Source: UBA993 sp964389365 (GTDB lineage: Bacteria; Bacillota; Dethiobacteria; DTU022). From it: a stretch of 64,000 bases of DNA. Position numbers and translations under genes: made by a program. The notes below the pieces were generated by a model. The model worked only from the letters and a program-made list of their open reading frames with translations, was not told the DNA's origin and did not search any database. This document shows, one piece after another, positions 26,236 to 34,444 of the stretch. Numbering within the stretch: the stretch's first letter is position 1; every line of letters starts with the position of its first letter. The stretch covers positions 1 to 64,000 of the forward strand of contig CAYMDO010000006.1 of assembly GCA_964389365.1 (NCBI GenBank), read 5' to 3'.

Positions 26236-28710
26236 CTAAACAAACAGGTTAATATCCGAGCTTTCGGCGGCGTCCAGGTAGGAAGCCACGCCGGCCAACT
26301 CAACCCCATCGATCAGCTCGGCAGCAGTGATACCCATGATGTCCATTGACATGGTGCAGGCAACCAGGCGCACTCCGGATTTGAGCGCTTCCTGTATTAA
26401 AACTTCCAGTGAATCAACATTTTTGTTCTTCATCACCATGCGGATCATTTTTGGCCCCATACCGGCCATATTCATCCGTGAAAGACCGAGTTTTGAGGTT
26501 CCGCGCGGCATCATCATGCTGAACATGCCGTCCAGGAAAGGTTTTTTCACCTTTACCTTTTCACTCCTCCGGAGAATATTCAGGCCCCAGAAGGTGAAGT
26601 AAAGGGTAACTTTACGGCCCATCGCCGCAGCGCCGTTGGCAATGATCAGGGCAGCCAAGGCCCGGTCGAGATCGCCGCTGAAGACTACAATGGTTTTATT
26701 GTTTTCACCGCTTTCCAACCCGGCTTTTGTCTGCGCATTTGTCCCCACTGCGTTACCGCAGCCTTTCTTAATCGTTGCTGTGAATCCACGGCCGTCGTGG
26801 CCTTTTTCCATAAGTGTATTGCCGGTACGAAAGCACCATGAATCAATATCGGTTGAGAAGCCCGGGTCAGTGGCGCAGACCTCGATGATTGATCCTTCCG
26901 GCAGTTCATCTATCTTCTGATAAATTTTCATGATTGGCCCCGGGCATTGCAGGCCGCAGAGGTCAAGCTTAACCGATGCGCTGGCTTCGGGCTCTCTTTT
27001 TAATGCCGCAGTTTGCGGCGTGGTGCCGGCGGGCGCCTTCGCCCTGTCAGTTTTGTTTTCTGCCTCGCTGCGAAGAGCCTGGTAACTGCGATAGCCGCCG
27101 TTTAAATTGCGCACCGCGGTAAAACCGCTGTTTATGAGAATTCGTGACGCCAGGTACGAGCGCAGTCCTACGCTGCAATAAGTAACCACTTCCTTGTTCC
27201 GGTCGAGCCGGTTGAGCCGGCTTCGCAGCTGGCCCAGCGGAATATTGATACTGCCCGGTATTTTGCCCAGTTCATTCTCCTCTGTCTCCCGGACATCCAA
27301 CAGCTGGGTGTTTTCACCCAGCCCGGCAAGCACTTCTGCCGGATGGATTATGTCGTAATCTCCCAACAGCAGGTTGGATGCAACAAACCCGGCCATGTTG
27401 ACCGGATCTTTGGCCGATGAGTAGGGCGGCGCGTAAGCGAGTTCAAGCTCCTGCAGATCCTGGACAGTTAATCCGCCGCGCAATGCCGAGGCAAGAACAT
27501 CAATCCTTTTTTCAACACCGCCAAAGCCTGCTGCTTGGGCTCCTAAAATACGTCCCTCGTGGCTGAAAAGCAGTTTCAGCGTAAGAGGGGTAGCGCCCGG
27601 GTAATAGGCGGCATGGTTGCTGGGATGAATAGTAATGGTTTTGTAGTCAATCCCCTCATCCTGGAGCAGCCGTTCATTGGCCCCGGTGGTGGCCACGGTC
27701 ATTTCAAAAATCTTCAGCACCGAAGTACCCTGGGTGCCCTTGTAGCGGTCGCCGCGACCGCTGATATTGTTGGCAGCAATCCGCCCCTGTTTATTGGCCG
27801 GTCCGGCAAGCGGTATTAGTGCCGGTTGGCCGGTAATCAGGTTTTTCACCTCAACTGCGTCGCCAATTGCATAAATAAAAGGATCGTCTGTCTGCATTTT
27901 CTCATTGACAATGATCCCGCGATTAACGGCAAGGCCGGCTTCAGCGGCCAGCCTGGTATCCGGCTTTACTCCCATCGCCAGTATAACGATATCGGCATCG
28001 AGCATTTCGCCCCCGGTCAGCTCAACCTTCAGCCCATCCTGCCCGGTATGGTGAAACTGCTTGACGCCGTTGCCAAGCCGCAACTTCAAACCGAGCGCCC
28101 GCATATATTGCTGCACCGTGGCGGCAATGTCAGTATCGATTGGCGGCAGCACCTGTGGTGCGAGCTCTACTACTGTCACCTCGAGGTTACGGCGGTGCAG
28201 GTTTTCAGCCATTTCCATCCCGATATAGCCGGCTCCGACAACAACGGCTTTTTGAGGGTTCTTTTCATTTATAAAATTATAAACCCGATCAGTATCGGGC
28301 ACCGTTCTCAGGCTGAAAATCCCTTCACTGTTAATTCCGGGCAGAGATGGCTTCAACGGCTCGGCACCGGGGGAAAGGACCAGGTAATCGTAGTTCTCAA
28401 AATATTTTTCGCCGCTGTCTCTGTTATAAATTTCGACCTCTTTCTTTTCCCGGTTGATGCTGACCGCTTCGTTATTGACGCGCACATCGACATTCATCCA
28501 AGCTTTAAATTTTTCAGGGGTCATTACAAACAGGCTGTCGCGCTCTTCAATCGCCCCGCCAATGTAGTAAGGAAGGCCGCAGTTTGCGTAAGAAATATAA
28601 TCTCCCCGTTCGAGCAAAATAATTTCAGTCTCTTCGCTGAGCCGGCGCAACCGCGCCGCCGTGGAAGCGCCTCCAGCTACGCCTCCGATAATGATTACTT
28701 TATTTGGCAT
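26236..28710 (-). CDS. CoA-disulfide reductase-like protein fused to rhodanese, TusA and DsrE-like domains
   Basis: Four-domain thiol/sulfur-transfer protein of 824 residues. Residues 1-450 are an FAD/NAD(P)H disulfide reductase of the CoADR/Npsr class: dinucleotide motif GGVAGGAS, single active Cys43 in NCGLPYY, second Rossmann motif GAGYIGME, and FAD site YAIGDAVE. Residues about 465-555 are a rhodanese domain with Cys in TYCSVGLRS. Residues about 590-665 are TusA-like (DLCGLQCPGPIM). The C-terminal ~160 residues are a DsrE/DsrF-like domain with CTMSMDIMG. The likely role is reduction of CoA or protein persulfides with sulfane-sulfur relay inside one chain. It starts with AAAGGAG and a good promoter. 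Confidence 0.9.
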   Translation of the reverse strand: MPNKVIIIGGVAGGASTAARLRRLSEETEIILLERGDYISYANCGLPYYIGGAIEERDSLFVMTPEKFKAWMNVDVRVNNEAVSINREKKEVEIYNRDSGEKYFENYDYLVLSPGAEPLKPSLPGINSEGIFSLRTVPDTDRVYNFINEKNPQKAVVVGAGYIGMEMAENLHRRNLEVTVVELAPQVLPPIDTDIAATVQQYMRALGLKLRLGNGVKQFHHTGQDGLKVELTGGEMLDADIVILAMGVKPDTRLAAEAGLAVNRGIIVNEKMQTDDPFIYAIGDAVEVKNLITGQPALIPLAGPANKQGRIAANNISGRGDRYKGTQGTSVLKIFEMTVATTGANERLLQDEGIDYKTITIHPSNHAAYYPGATPLTLKLLFSHEGRILGAQAAGFGGVEKRIDVLASALRGGLTVQDLQELELAYAPPYSSAKDPVNMAGFVASNLLLGDYDIIHPAEVLAGLGENTQLLDVRETEENELGKIPGSINIPLGQLRSRLNRLDRNKEVVTYCSVGLRSYLASRILINSGFTAVRNLNGGYRSYQALRSEAENKTDRAKAPAGTTPQTAALKREPEASASVKLDLCGLQCPGPIMKIYQKIDELPEGSIIEVCATDPGFSTDIDSWCFRTGNTLMEKGHDGRGFTATIKKGCGNAVGTNAQTKAGLESGENNKTIVVFSGDLDRALAALIIANGAAAMGRKVTLYFTFWGLNILRRSEKVKVKKPFLDGMFSMMMPRGTSKLGLSRMNMAGMGPKMIRMVMKNKNVDSLEVLIQEALKSGVRLVACTMSMDIMGITAAELIDGVELAGVASYLDAAESSDINLFV

Positions 28711-28749
28711 TGCTTTCCAACTCCTTTAATGTATTAAGCCTTAAATATA

Positions 28750-28777
28750 ATTATAGCATAATATTATAATTATACAA
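28750..28777 (-). promoter_or_regulatory. Promoter of the CoADR-like gene
   Basis: Minus-strand -35 TTGTAT (28777-28772), 16-base spacer and -10 TATAAT (28755-28750), about 40 bases before the start codon at 28710. The surrounding region is very AT-rich. Confidence 0.6.
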
Positions 28778-28803
28778 TAGATGCATGCAGAAAGGGGTTT
28801 CAA

Positions 28804-28832
28804 TTGACAAATTTGTGCCGGTCTATTACGAT
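28804..28832 (+). promoter_or_regulatory. Promoter of lgt
   Basis: -35 TTGACA (28804-28809), 17-base spacer and -10 TACGAT (28827-28832), 54 bases before the lgt GTG. It is divergent from the CoADR promoter in the same 176-base gap. Confidence 0.65.
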
Positions 28833-28886
28833 AGGCGACGAAGCGGCAACGCATGCAACAGGTTTTTCAACTGGAGGTAAATTGCA

Positions 28887-29648
28887 GTGTATATTGAGAA
28901 TATCAGCCCGGTAATCTTTTCGCTCGGCCCCCTATCCATCCGCATATATGGCTTAATGTTTGCTCTCTCTGTGCTGGCCGGCTTTTACTATATCCGCAAA
29001 TACGGAACTGGAAAAGGCCTGAACGAAGAGTTCCTTTTCAACTTATTTATTATCCTGATTGCCTCGATTATTATTGGCGCGCGAGCTGTATATGTTGCGG
29101 CCAACCTCGGTTTCTTTGCCGCCAACCCGGAACTGATCATCAGGATCGACAAAGGCGGACTTGCCTTCCATGGCGGGCTGCTCGGCGGGATTATCAGCAG
29201 CTGGCTTTACTGCCGTTATAAAAAAACCGACTGGAACACCCTGGCTGATTTGGCTGTGCCCGGTATAGCTATCGGTATTGCCCTGGTCCGGATCGCCAAT
29301 ATATTCAACCAGGAGATACTTGGGCGTGAAGCGCTGTTATTTCCGTTTGAACGTCATCCGACCCAGATTTACGGTTCTTTGATCGGCATTGCGCTTTTAA
29401 TTGTTCATAATCGCCTGGCCCGCAGGCCTGGACTAAAACCCGGTTATCTTTTTTGGAGTTTTGTTATCGGCTATACTTTGCTGCGCGGCGTAATCGAAGA
29501 GACTTTCCGTGACAATCCCCTGGCTGCCTGGGGTTATATCAGCGAAGCGTGGGGGGCCGGGTTTTTTACTGCCGTGCAGGTTGCCACCCCCTTTATCCTG
29601 GCCGTCGCTTTTTATATGCTGGCCAGGATCAGGCGAAGCTTCCGCTAG
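28887..29648 (+). CDS. lgt: Prolipoprotein diacylglyceryl transferase
   Basis: Membrane enzyme that attaches diacylglycerol to the lipobox Cys of prolipoproteins; 253 residues with about seven transmembrane helices. The hallmark HGGLLGG, the Lgt signature region (RIANIFNQEILGR, normally G-R-I-G-N-F-x-N-x-E) and HPTQIYGSLIG with its essential His are all visible. The start is GTG with GGAGG nine bases upstream. The signature has Ala in place of the usual Gly (RIAN for RIGN), a mild variation. Its substrates in this window would include OppA and the four-repeat lipoprotein. Confidence 0.95.
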   Translation: MYIENISPVIFSLGPLSIRIYGLMFALSVLAGFYYIRKYGTGKGLNEEFLFNLFIILIASIIIGARAVYVAANLGFFAANPELIIRIDKGGLAFHGGLLGGIISSWLYCRYKKTDWNTLADLAVPGIAIGIALVRIANIFNQEILGREALLFPFERHPTQIYGSLIGIALLIVHNRLARRPGLKPGYLFWSFVIGYTLLRGVIEETFRDNPLAAWGYISEAWGAGFFTAVQVATPFILAVAFYMLARIRRSFR

Positions 29649-29779
29649 TTTCTTCTCCCTGGCAGGCAAAGCGTGCCGCTGCGGCACCCTGTTTGACGGT
29701 GGCTGAAACGGCAGTACTGCCTGGAAGTATCTATTATCTCTAAGTACAATTAAGTTACTCTTTTTAAAAATACGAAAGG
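29649..29779. other. Non-coding gap after lgt
   Basis: No gene seen. It holds a short GTGCCG/CGGCAC hairpin near 29672-29686 and a perfect 12-base palindrome GGCAGTACTGCC near 29710. Neither has a good T tail, so a terminator function for lgt is weak. Confidence 0.4.
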
Positions 29780-29808
29780 TTGACAACCAATTAGTTAGAA
29801 GTTAAAAT
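29780..29808 (+). promoter_or_regulatory. Promoter of the metY-metX-metW operon
   Basis: -35 TTGACA (29780-29785), 17-base spacer and -10 TAAAAT (29803-29808). Transcription from here would give a leader of roughly 190 bases before metY, containing a 32-codon open frame. Confidence 0.7.
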
Positions 29809-29865
29809 AACAGCTATAAATGATAGTAAACAGATAGGAATTATATTTATTACGAGGCTGCTGCA

Positions 29866-29964
29866 ATGAAAGCATTGAAAATCTGCCTGAACCCGAGCTC
29901 TTCCCCCTACCGCTTTACAAATCGCGGCGGCCTTTCCTCCATGCGCCCCTCACTGGTCTATTAA
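29866..29964 (+). CDS. Possible 32-residue leader peptide before metY
   Basis: Short open frame in the metY leader: ATG 29866 to TAA 29962-29964, with ACGAGG about nine bases upstream. The product starts MKALKICLNPSSSPYR and ends SLVY. It has one Cys, six Ser and two Met, so no run of a regulatory amino acid stands out beyond three serines in a row. The stop lies 38 bases before the metY ATG. I cannot tell whether it is translated. It could be a leader peptide, a spurious frame, or a small gene. Confidence 0.3.
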   Translation: MKALKICLNPSSSPYRFTNRGGLSSMRPSLVY

Positions 29965-30002
29965 GCATAAACTTAAACCAGATCACTGAGGAGGCTAGTT
30001 CT

Positions 30003-31340
30003 ATGTCAGATAAATTTCACACTCTTTGCCTGCATGCCGGCCAAAAGCCGGATCCGGCCACCAGGTCACGTGCTGTACCGATTTACCAGACAACCTCTTA
30101 TGTTTTTGATTCGGTCGAACATGCGGCCAACCTTTTTGATTTAAAAGAGCCGGGTAATATTTACTCGCGGATTATGAACCCCACCGTTGATGTTCTTGAA
30201 CAGCGCCTGGCTGCCCTCGAAGGGGGAAGCGCCGCGCTTGCTCTTTCCTCCGGGCAGGCTGCGATCGCCCTTACGGTCCTTAACCTGGCCGGGGCCGGGC
30301 AAAACATAGTCAGCAGCTGTCATATCTACGGCGGCACCTATAACCTGTTTGCCTACACTTTCCCGAGACTGGGCCTGGAAGTTCGTTTTGCAGACCCTGC
30401 CGACCCGGGGGCGGTAGAATGCTTAATCGACGACCGAACAAGGGTGGTATATGCAGAGTCAATCGGTAATCCCCGGAACAGCGTTACCGATCTTGAAAAA
30501 CTGGGTGATGTGGCCCACCGGCACGGTTTGCCGCTGGTTATAGATAATACGGTTACAACCCCTTACCTGCTGCGTCCGTTTGAAAGGGGGGCAGACCTGG
30601 TTGTCCACTCCCTGACCAAATTTATCGGCGGGCATGGAACCTCGGTTGGCGGTGCAATTATAGAAAAAGGATCATTTAACTGGGGCAACGGTAAGTTCCC
30701 CGGGTTTACCGAGCCCGATCCCTCGTACCACGGGATCAACTACTGGGAACAGTTTGCCGGCCCCGATGCGGCAGCCGGCTCAGCCGGGGTAGCTTTTACT
30801 GTCAAGGCGCGGGTTCAGTTACTGCGCGATCTCGGGCCCTGCCTGGCACCGCAGAACGCGTTCCTATTCCTGCAGGGTTTGGAAACCCTGCCGCTGAGGA
30901 TGAAGCGCCATTCAGAAAACGCCCTGTTTGTTGCCAGGTGGCTCGAGCAGCAGCCTTCGGTCGCCTGGGTCAATTACCCCGGCTTAGAGAGTCATTGTGA
31001 TTTCAGCCTGGCTGGTAAATATCTGGCCAACGGGGCGGGAGCAATTATCGGCTTTGGTGTCAGGGGTGGTTACGGTGCGGCGGTTGATCTGATAAACGCG
31101 GTAGAATTGATCTCTCACCTGGCAAATATCGGTGACGCCAAATCGCTAATTATCCACCCTGCATCAACAACGCACCGCCAGCTGTCTTTGCAGGAGCGTT
31201 TGTCATCAGGTGTCACCGAAGATTTTATTCGTCTCTCAGTCGGCCTGGAAGACCCTGATCAGATTATCGCCGATCTTGATCAGGCTTTGGCTGTATCACA
31301 AAAAGGTAAACCAAACAGGGAAGGTGCCGGTTGTGACTGA
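30003..31340 (+). CDS. metY: O-acetylhomoserine sulfhydrylase
   Basis: PLP enzyme of the Cys/Met-metabolism family, making homocysteine from O-acetylhomoserine and sulfide; 445 residues. It has the N-terminal LHAGQKPDPATRSRAVPIYQ, the tyrosine motif YSRIMNPTVDVLE and PLP lysine Lys206 in SLTKFIGGHGT. It also has the extra loop FPGFTEPDPSYHG, seen in MetY but not in cystathionine synthases. AGGAGG precedes the ATG. The 3' end overlaps the metX GTG by eight bases. It forms a direct-sulfhydrylation methionine pathway with metX and metW. Confidence 0.95.
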   Translation: MSDKFHTLCLHAGQKPDPATRSRAVPIYQTTSYVFDSVEHAANLFDLKEPGNIYSRIMNPTVDVLEQRLAALEGGSAALALSSGQAAIALTVLNLAGAGQNIVSSCHIYGGTYNLFAYTFPRLGLEVRFADPADPGAVECLIDDRTRVVYAESIGNPRNSVTDLEKLGDVAHRHGLPLVIDNTVTTPYLLRPFERGADLVVHSLTKFIGGHGTSVGGAIIEKGSFNWGNGKFPGFTEPDPSYHGINYWEQFAGPDAAAGSAGVAFTVKARVQLLRDLGPCLAPQNAFLFLQGLETLPLRMKRHSENALFVARWLEQQPSVAWVNYPGLESHCDFSLAGKYLANGAGAIIGFGVRGGYGAAVDLINAVELISHLANIGDAKSLIIHPASTTHRQLSLQERLSSGVTEDFIRLSVGLEDPDQIIADLDQALAVSQKGKPNREGAGCD

Positions 31341-32550
31341 TCCCCTCAATGTTTGCCTTGAAAAGAAAGCGCCGTTTGATCTTCCCGATTCGAAACGCTC
31401 CGTGGGTTGGATCAGCCCCAGGCGAGTAGTTTTGGCTGATCAGGCAAACCCCCTGCCTCTTGATTGCGGGGTTGAACTGGCCCCGGTTACTGTTGAATAT
31501 GAAACCTACGGCCGGTTATCAGAGGTGAAAGATAACGCTATTTTTATTTTACATGCCCTTTCCGGTGATGCGCATGCAGCAGGCTGGGACAGGAATTGGG
31601 CCGGGGATAACCGGCCCTGGCGGAGGGATCGGCCTGGCTGGTGGGATGAAATGATCGGCCCGGGAAAAGCTTTTAACACCGACCGCTTCTTCATTGTCTG
31701 CGCCAATATCCTGGGCAGCTGCTACGGCACTACCGGGCCCTGGTCACCAAACCCGGAAAACAACGGCAAACCCTATGGCCTTGATTTCCCGGTTGTCACG
31801 GTTGAGGACTGGGTTCGACTACAGGTCCGCCTGCAGGATTACCTGGGTATCGATCAGCTCCTGGCAGTAGCCGGGGGCTCACTTGGAGGCCAGCAGGCGC
31901 TGGCCTGGGCTATTAACTACCCGGACCGGATCGGTTCGGCCATCATTCTGGCAGCATCAGCCCGCCTTGGGGCCCAGGGGTTAGCTTTTAATGCTGTTGG
32001 CCGGCAGGCCATCCTGAACGATCCCTGCTTTAACCGGGGGAACTACTACAACAGCAGTGCTCCGGCCGGGGGGCTTGAGCTTGCCCGCATGCTCGGCCAT
32101 ATCACTTACCTCTCCGCCGATTCGATGGAGGGCAAGTTCGGCCGTCGTTATAAAAACGGCATACAGCCCTGTTACCGGCTTGGCGATGAATTTATGGTCG
32201 AAAGTTATCTGTCCCACCAGGGGCGCTCATTCGTGAACCGCTTCGATGCCAACAGCTACCTCTATTTATCAAGGGCGATGGACTACTATGATGCCGCTTC
32301 CCATGGCGGGGGCGATCTCGAAGCGGCCTGTGCTGCCATCAGCGCGGATCTGCTGCTGATTTCGTATTCCTCGGATTGGCTGTACCCGCCGGATTCGACC
32401 AGGGCTGTTGCCGAAGCGGTACTGGCTGCCGAGCATCAGGTCTCATATATCGAGGTACCCTCCGGTTACGGACATGATGCATTTCTTCTGGAAACTGATA
32501 AAACAGCGCCCCTGATTGATTCCTTCTTAAGGCGGGGTGTGCAGGGGTGA
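31333..32550 (+). CDS. metX: Homoserine O-acetyltransferase
   Basis: Alpha/beta-hydrolase-fold enzyme that acetylates homoserine with acetyl-CoA, feeding metY; 405 residues from GTG 31333. AGGGAAGG ends about eight bases upstream. The frame is open to 31210 inside metY, but those residues are not family-like. The nucleophile elbow is GGSLGGQQALAW. The acid Asp lies in SYSSDWLYPP, the catalytic His in GYGHDAFLLE, and the oxyanion region in HALSGDAHAAGW. The stop overlaps the metW GTG by four bases. Some MetX-family members use succinyl-CoA; the residues deciding this were not resolved. Confidence 0.93.
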   Translation: MTDPLNVCLEKKAPFDLPDSKRSVGWISPRRVVLADQANPLPLDCGVELAPVTVEYETYGRLSEVKDNAIFILHALSGDAHAAGWDRNWAGDNRPWRRDRPGWWDEMIGPGKAFNTDRFFIVCANILGSCYGTTGPWSPNPENNGKPYGLDFPVVTVEDWVRLQVRLQDYLGIDQLLAVAGGSLGGQQALAWAINYPDRIGSAIILAASARLGAQGLAFNAVGRQAILNDPCFNRGNYYNSSAPAGGLELARMLGHITYLSADSMEGKFGRRYKNGIQPCYRLGDEFMVESYLSHQGRSFVNRFDANSYLYLSRAMDYYDAASHGGGDLEAACAAISADLLLISYSSDWLYPPDSTRAVAEAVLAAEHQVSYIEVPSGYGHDAFLLETDKTAPLIDSFLRRGVQG

Positions 32551-33209
32551 AAAAACGAAAAAGGCTCGATCACCAATTGATCTTTGATCTGATCGAACCC
32601 GGTTCCAGGGTGCTCGATCTCGGCTGTGGAAAAGGGGAACTGCTGGCCCGGCTGGCAGCTGATAAAAAGATCAGGGGCCAGGCGGTGGAAAGGGATCCGG
32701 CCCGGGTTGCTGACGCTATCCGCAACGGTGTGGCAGTTTACCAAAAAGATCTCGACCGCGGTTTGCCGGAGTTCAAAAAAGGTTCCTTTGATTACGCTAT
32801 CCTTGAGATGACCCTGCAGCAGCTTGAAAGGCCGCTGGCTTCCCTGGAAGAAACGCTGAGGGTCAGCCGGTATACGATAGTTTCGTTTCCCAACTTCAAC
32901 TACCGGGAAGTTGTAGGCAAACTGGTCAATACCGGAAGAATGCCGGTTACTCCGGCTCTGCCCTACAAATGGTACAATACTCCAAATATCCACCTCTTTA
33001 CGCTTTACGATTTTCTGGATTGGGCTGCGCAGAGAGGTGTAACAGTGGTCGCCGGCTATGCGTCCGTGGCCGGTTCCCCATTTAGGCCGCTTAAGCTGCC
33101 TGATGACAGTTCTGATGCGGAGGAGCTGCTGTTTGTTATCACGCTCTCTTTTAACGGCCGGTCAGCGGCAAACGAAGTGACTGATTATCACGATTATCAC
33201 GAGAACTGA
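32547..33209 (+). CDS. metW: Methionine biosynthesis protein MetW
   Basis: Methyltransferase-fold protein of 220 residues that accompanies MetX in many bacteria and supports its activity. SAM-binding motif I is VLDLGCGKGELL, followed by YQKDLDRGLPEF, the DYAILEMTLQQL segment and FPNFNYREV, all typical of MetW. It starts with GTG overlapping the metX stop. The last 13 bases overlap the end of the convergent yprB gene, so the two transcripts run into each other. Confidence 0.92.
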   Translation: MKKRKRLDHQLIFDLIEPGSRVLDLGCGKGELLARLAADKKIRGQAVERDPARVADAIRNGVAVYQKDLDRGLPEFKKGSFDYAILEMTLQQLERPLASLEETLRVSRYTIVSFPNFNYREVVGKLVNTGRMPVTPALPYKWYNTPNIHLFTLYDFLDWAAQRGVTVVAGYASVAGSPFRPLKLPDDSSDAEELLFVITLSFNGRSAANEVTDYHDYHEN

Positions 33210-34444
33210 AAGCCGGCTTTTTGCAGTTTATTTCCCAGCCTGTTAAGGCGGTGGCTTAAAGCTTCCCTGCTTGTTTCACCGTCAGTAAACCCGTTAGATA
33301 CAGTTTCTGCCAGGGTCAGGGCTTTTTGGGTCAGTTCAAAGGCTTTCCGGCAGTCGCGGCAGCGGTGTTCGTAATACTTTGCCAACTCTACATAGGGAGT
33401 CAGGTTGGCGGTTCTTCTTTCCACAGCTCGCATCCAGACCGAAACAGCCTCCGGCCAATTCTCTTCTCTTTTAAAAAAGCGGGCCAGCTCAAGCGCAGCC
33501 TCTAAAGAGAGGGACTGATAACCCTTTTCAGCGGCCTCTTTCAGGTACGACAGGCCTTCAGACGTCCGTCCGGCCGAAAGACAAAGACGGCCCAGGGCGA
33601 GCGCTTCGGCCGGGTGTTCGATGCATTCCCCGCCGCCGAGCAGTGCTATTCTCTCCAGCAGGGTTACCATTGACAGAATGTCAAGGGTATTATGGTGAAA
33701 AACAGTTTTAAGCTGGTCGGTTTTTCCCCGGCGCAGGTAGTCAAAGTAGACTGCCGGTATCTCCGCCCCGGGGATATCGCCGTAACGGCGTAGCCCGAGC
33801 AGGGATTCCTCGAGCGAGCGCAATGAGCGTGATTTTAACCTGTTTTTCCAGAGCAGCCGTGCACAGTGGAGCAGGTCGAGATGCAGTTCAGGCTCTGTCT
33901 GCATGAAGCCCGATAGCAGCTGGCGGGTTTGAATCAGTGGCAGGTCAAACAGTTTGCCGTTAAAGGTGATCAATGTCGGGAAAGCTGCAGCTTCCGAGGC
34001 AAAATGACTCAATATGGCCTGTTCCTCGGCCGGGCGGCGCAGGAAATACTGGCGCAAAAGAAATGTGCCCTGCTCTACCCGGCCCACACCGATCAAAAAA
34101 GCCCATGTCCCCGACCCGCCGGCCAAACCGGTGGTTTCGATATCCAGGAAGAGTGCCCTGCGGGGGTCAAAATTTTCCACGTTGCTGTTGCGGGCCGGTA
34201 GGGAAAGGTTTGAGCTGCAGCAGTTCAAGATCCCGTTCAGCGCCCGGCCCCCGTGCCGGTGCTCCAGGGAAAACCTGAGTTCACGCATGTAGCAGCGTCC
34301 AAAGGCGGTTTCTTCCTCACGCCCTTCACCGGGAAAAAGATGATCGCTATGGTTGTTTTTCTGCCCTTCAGCGAGTTGGCGGCCGCTTTTCAGCTCGCCG
34401 CTCTGGCGGAAAAACTCCAAGCGGGACTTAAAGTCGCGGGTCAC
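33197..34444 (-). CDS. yprB: RNase H-fold exonuclease, YprB/MrfB-like
   Basis: Protein of 415 residues with a DEDD-type exonuclease domain: FLDIETTGLAGGSGTWAFLIG (motif I with Asp and Glu), LITFNGKLFDLPLI (motif II) and HHNTLDILSMVTLL (motif III). It is followed by a C-terminal helical repeat region (TPR-like, from about residue 285). In Bacillus, YprB (MrfB) and the helicase YprA (MrfA) repair mitomycin C damage independently of UvrABC. Here the start overlaps the yprA stop by four bases, giving the same operon. Confidence 0.9.
   Translation of the reverse strand: MTRDFKSRLEFFRQSGELKSGRQLAEGQKNNHSDHLFPGEGREEETAFGRCYMRELRFSLEHRHGGRALNGILNCCSSNLSLPARNSNVENFDPRRALFLDIETTGLAGGSGTWAFLIGVGRVEQGTFLLRQYFLRRPAEEQAILSHFASEAAAFPTLITFNGKLFDLPLIQTRQLLSGFMQTEPELHLDLLHCARLLWKNRLKSRSLRSLEESLLGLRRYGDIPGAEIPAVYFDYLRRGKTDQLKTVFHHNTLDILSMVTLLERIALLGGGECIEHPAEALALGRLCLSAGRTSEGLSYLKEAAEKGYQSLSLEAALELARFFKREENWPEAVSVWMRAVERRTANLTPYVELAKYYEHRCRDCRKAFELTQKALTLAETVSNGFTDGETSREALSHRLNRLGNKLQKAGFQFS

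Noticed and set aside
29809..30002. SAM riboswitch or T-box in the metY leader
   Set aside because: I looked for conserved S-box and T-box elements and a terminator hairpin and found none.
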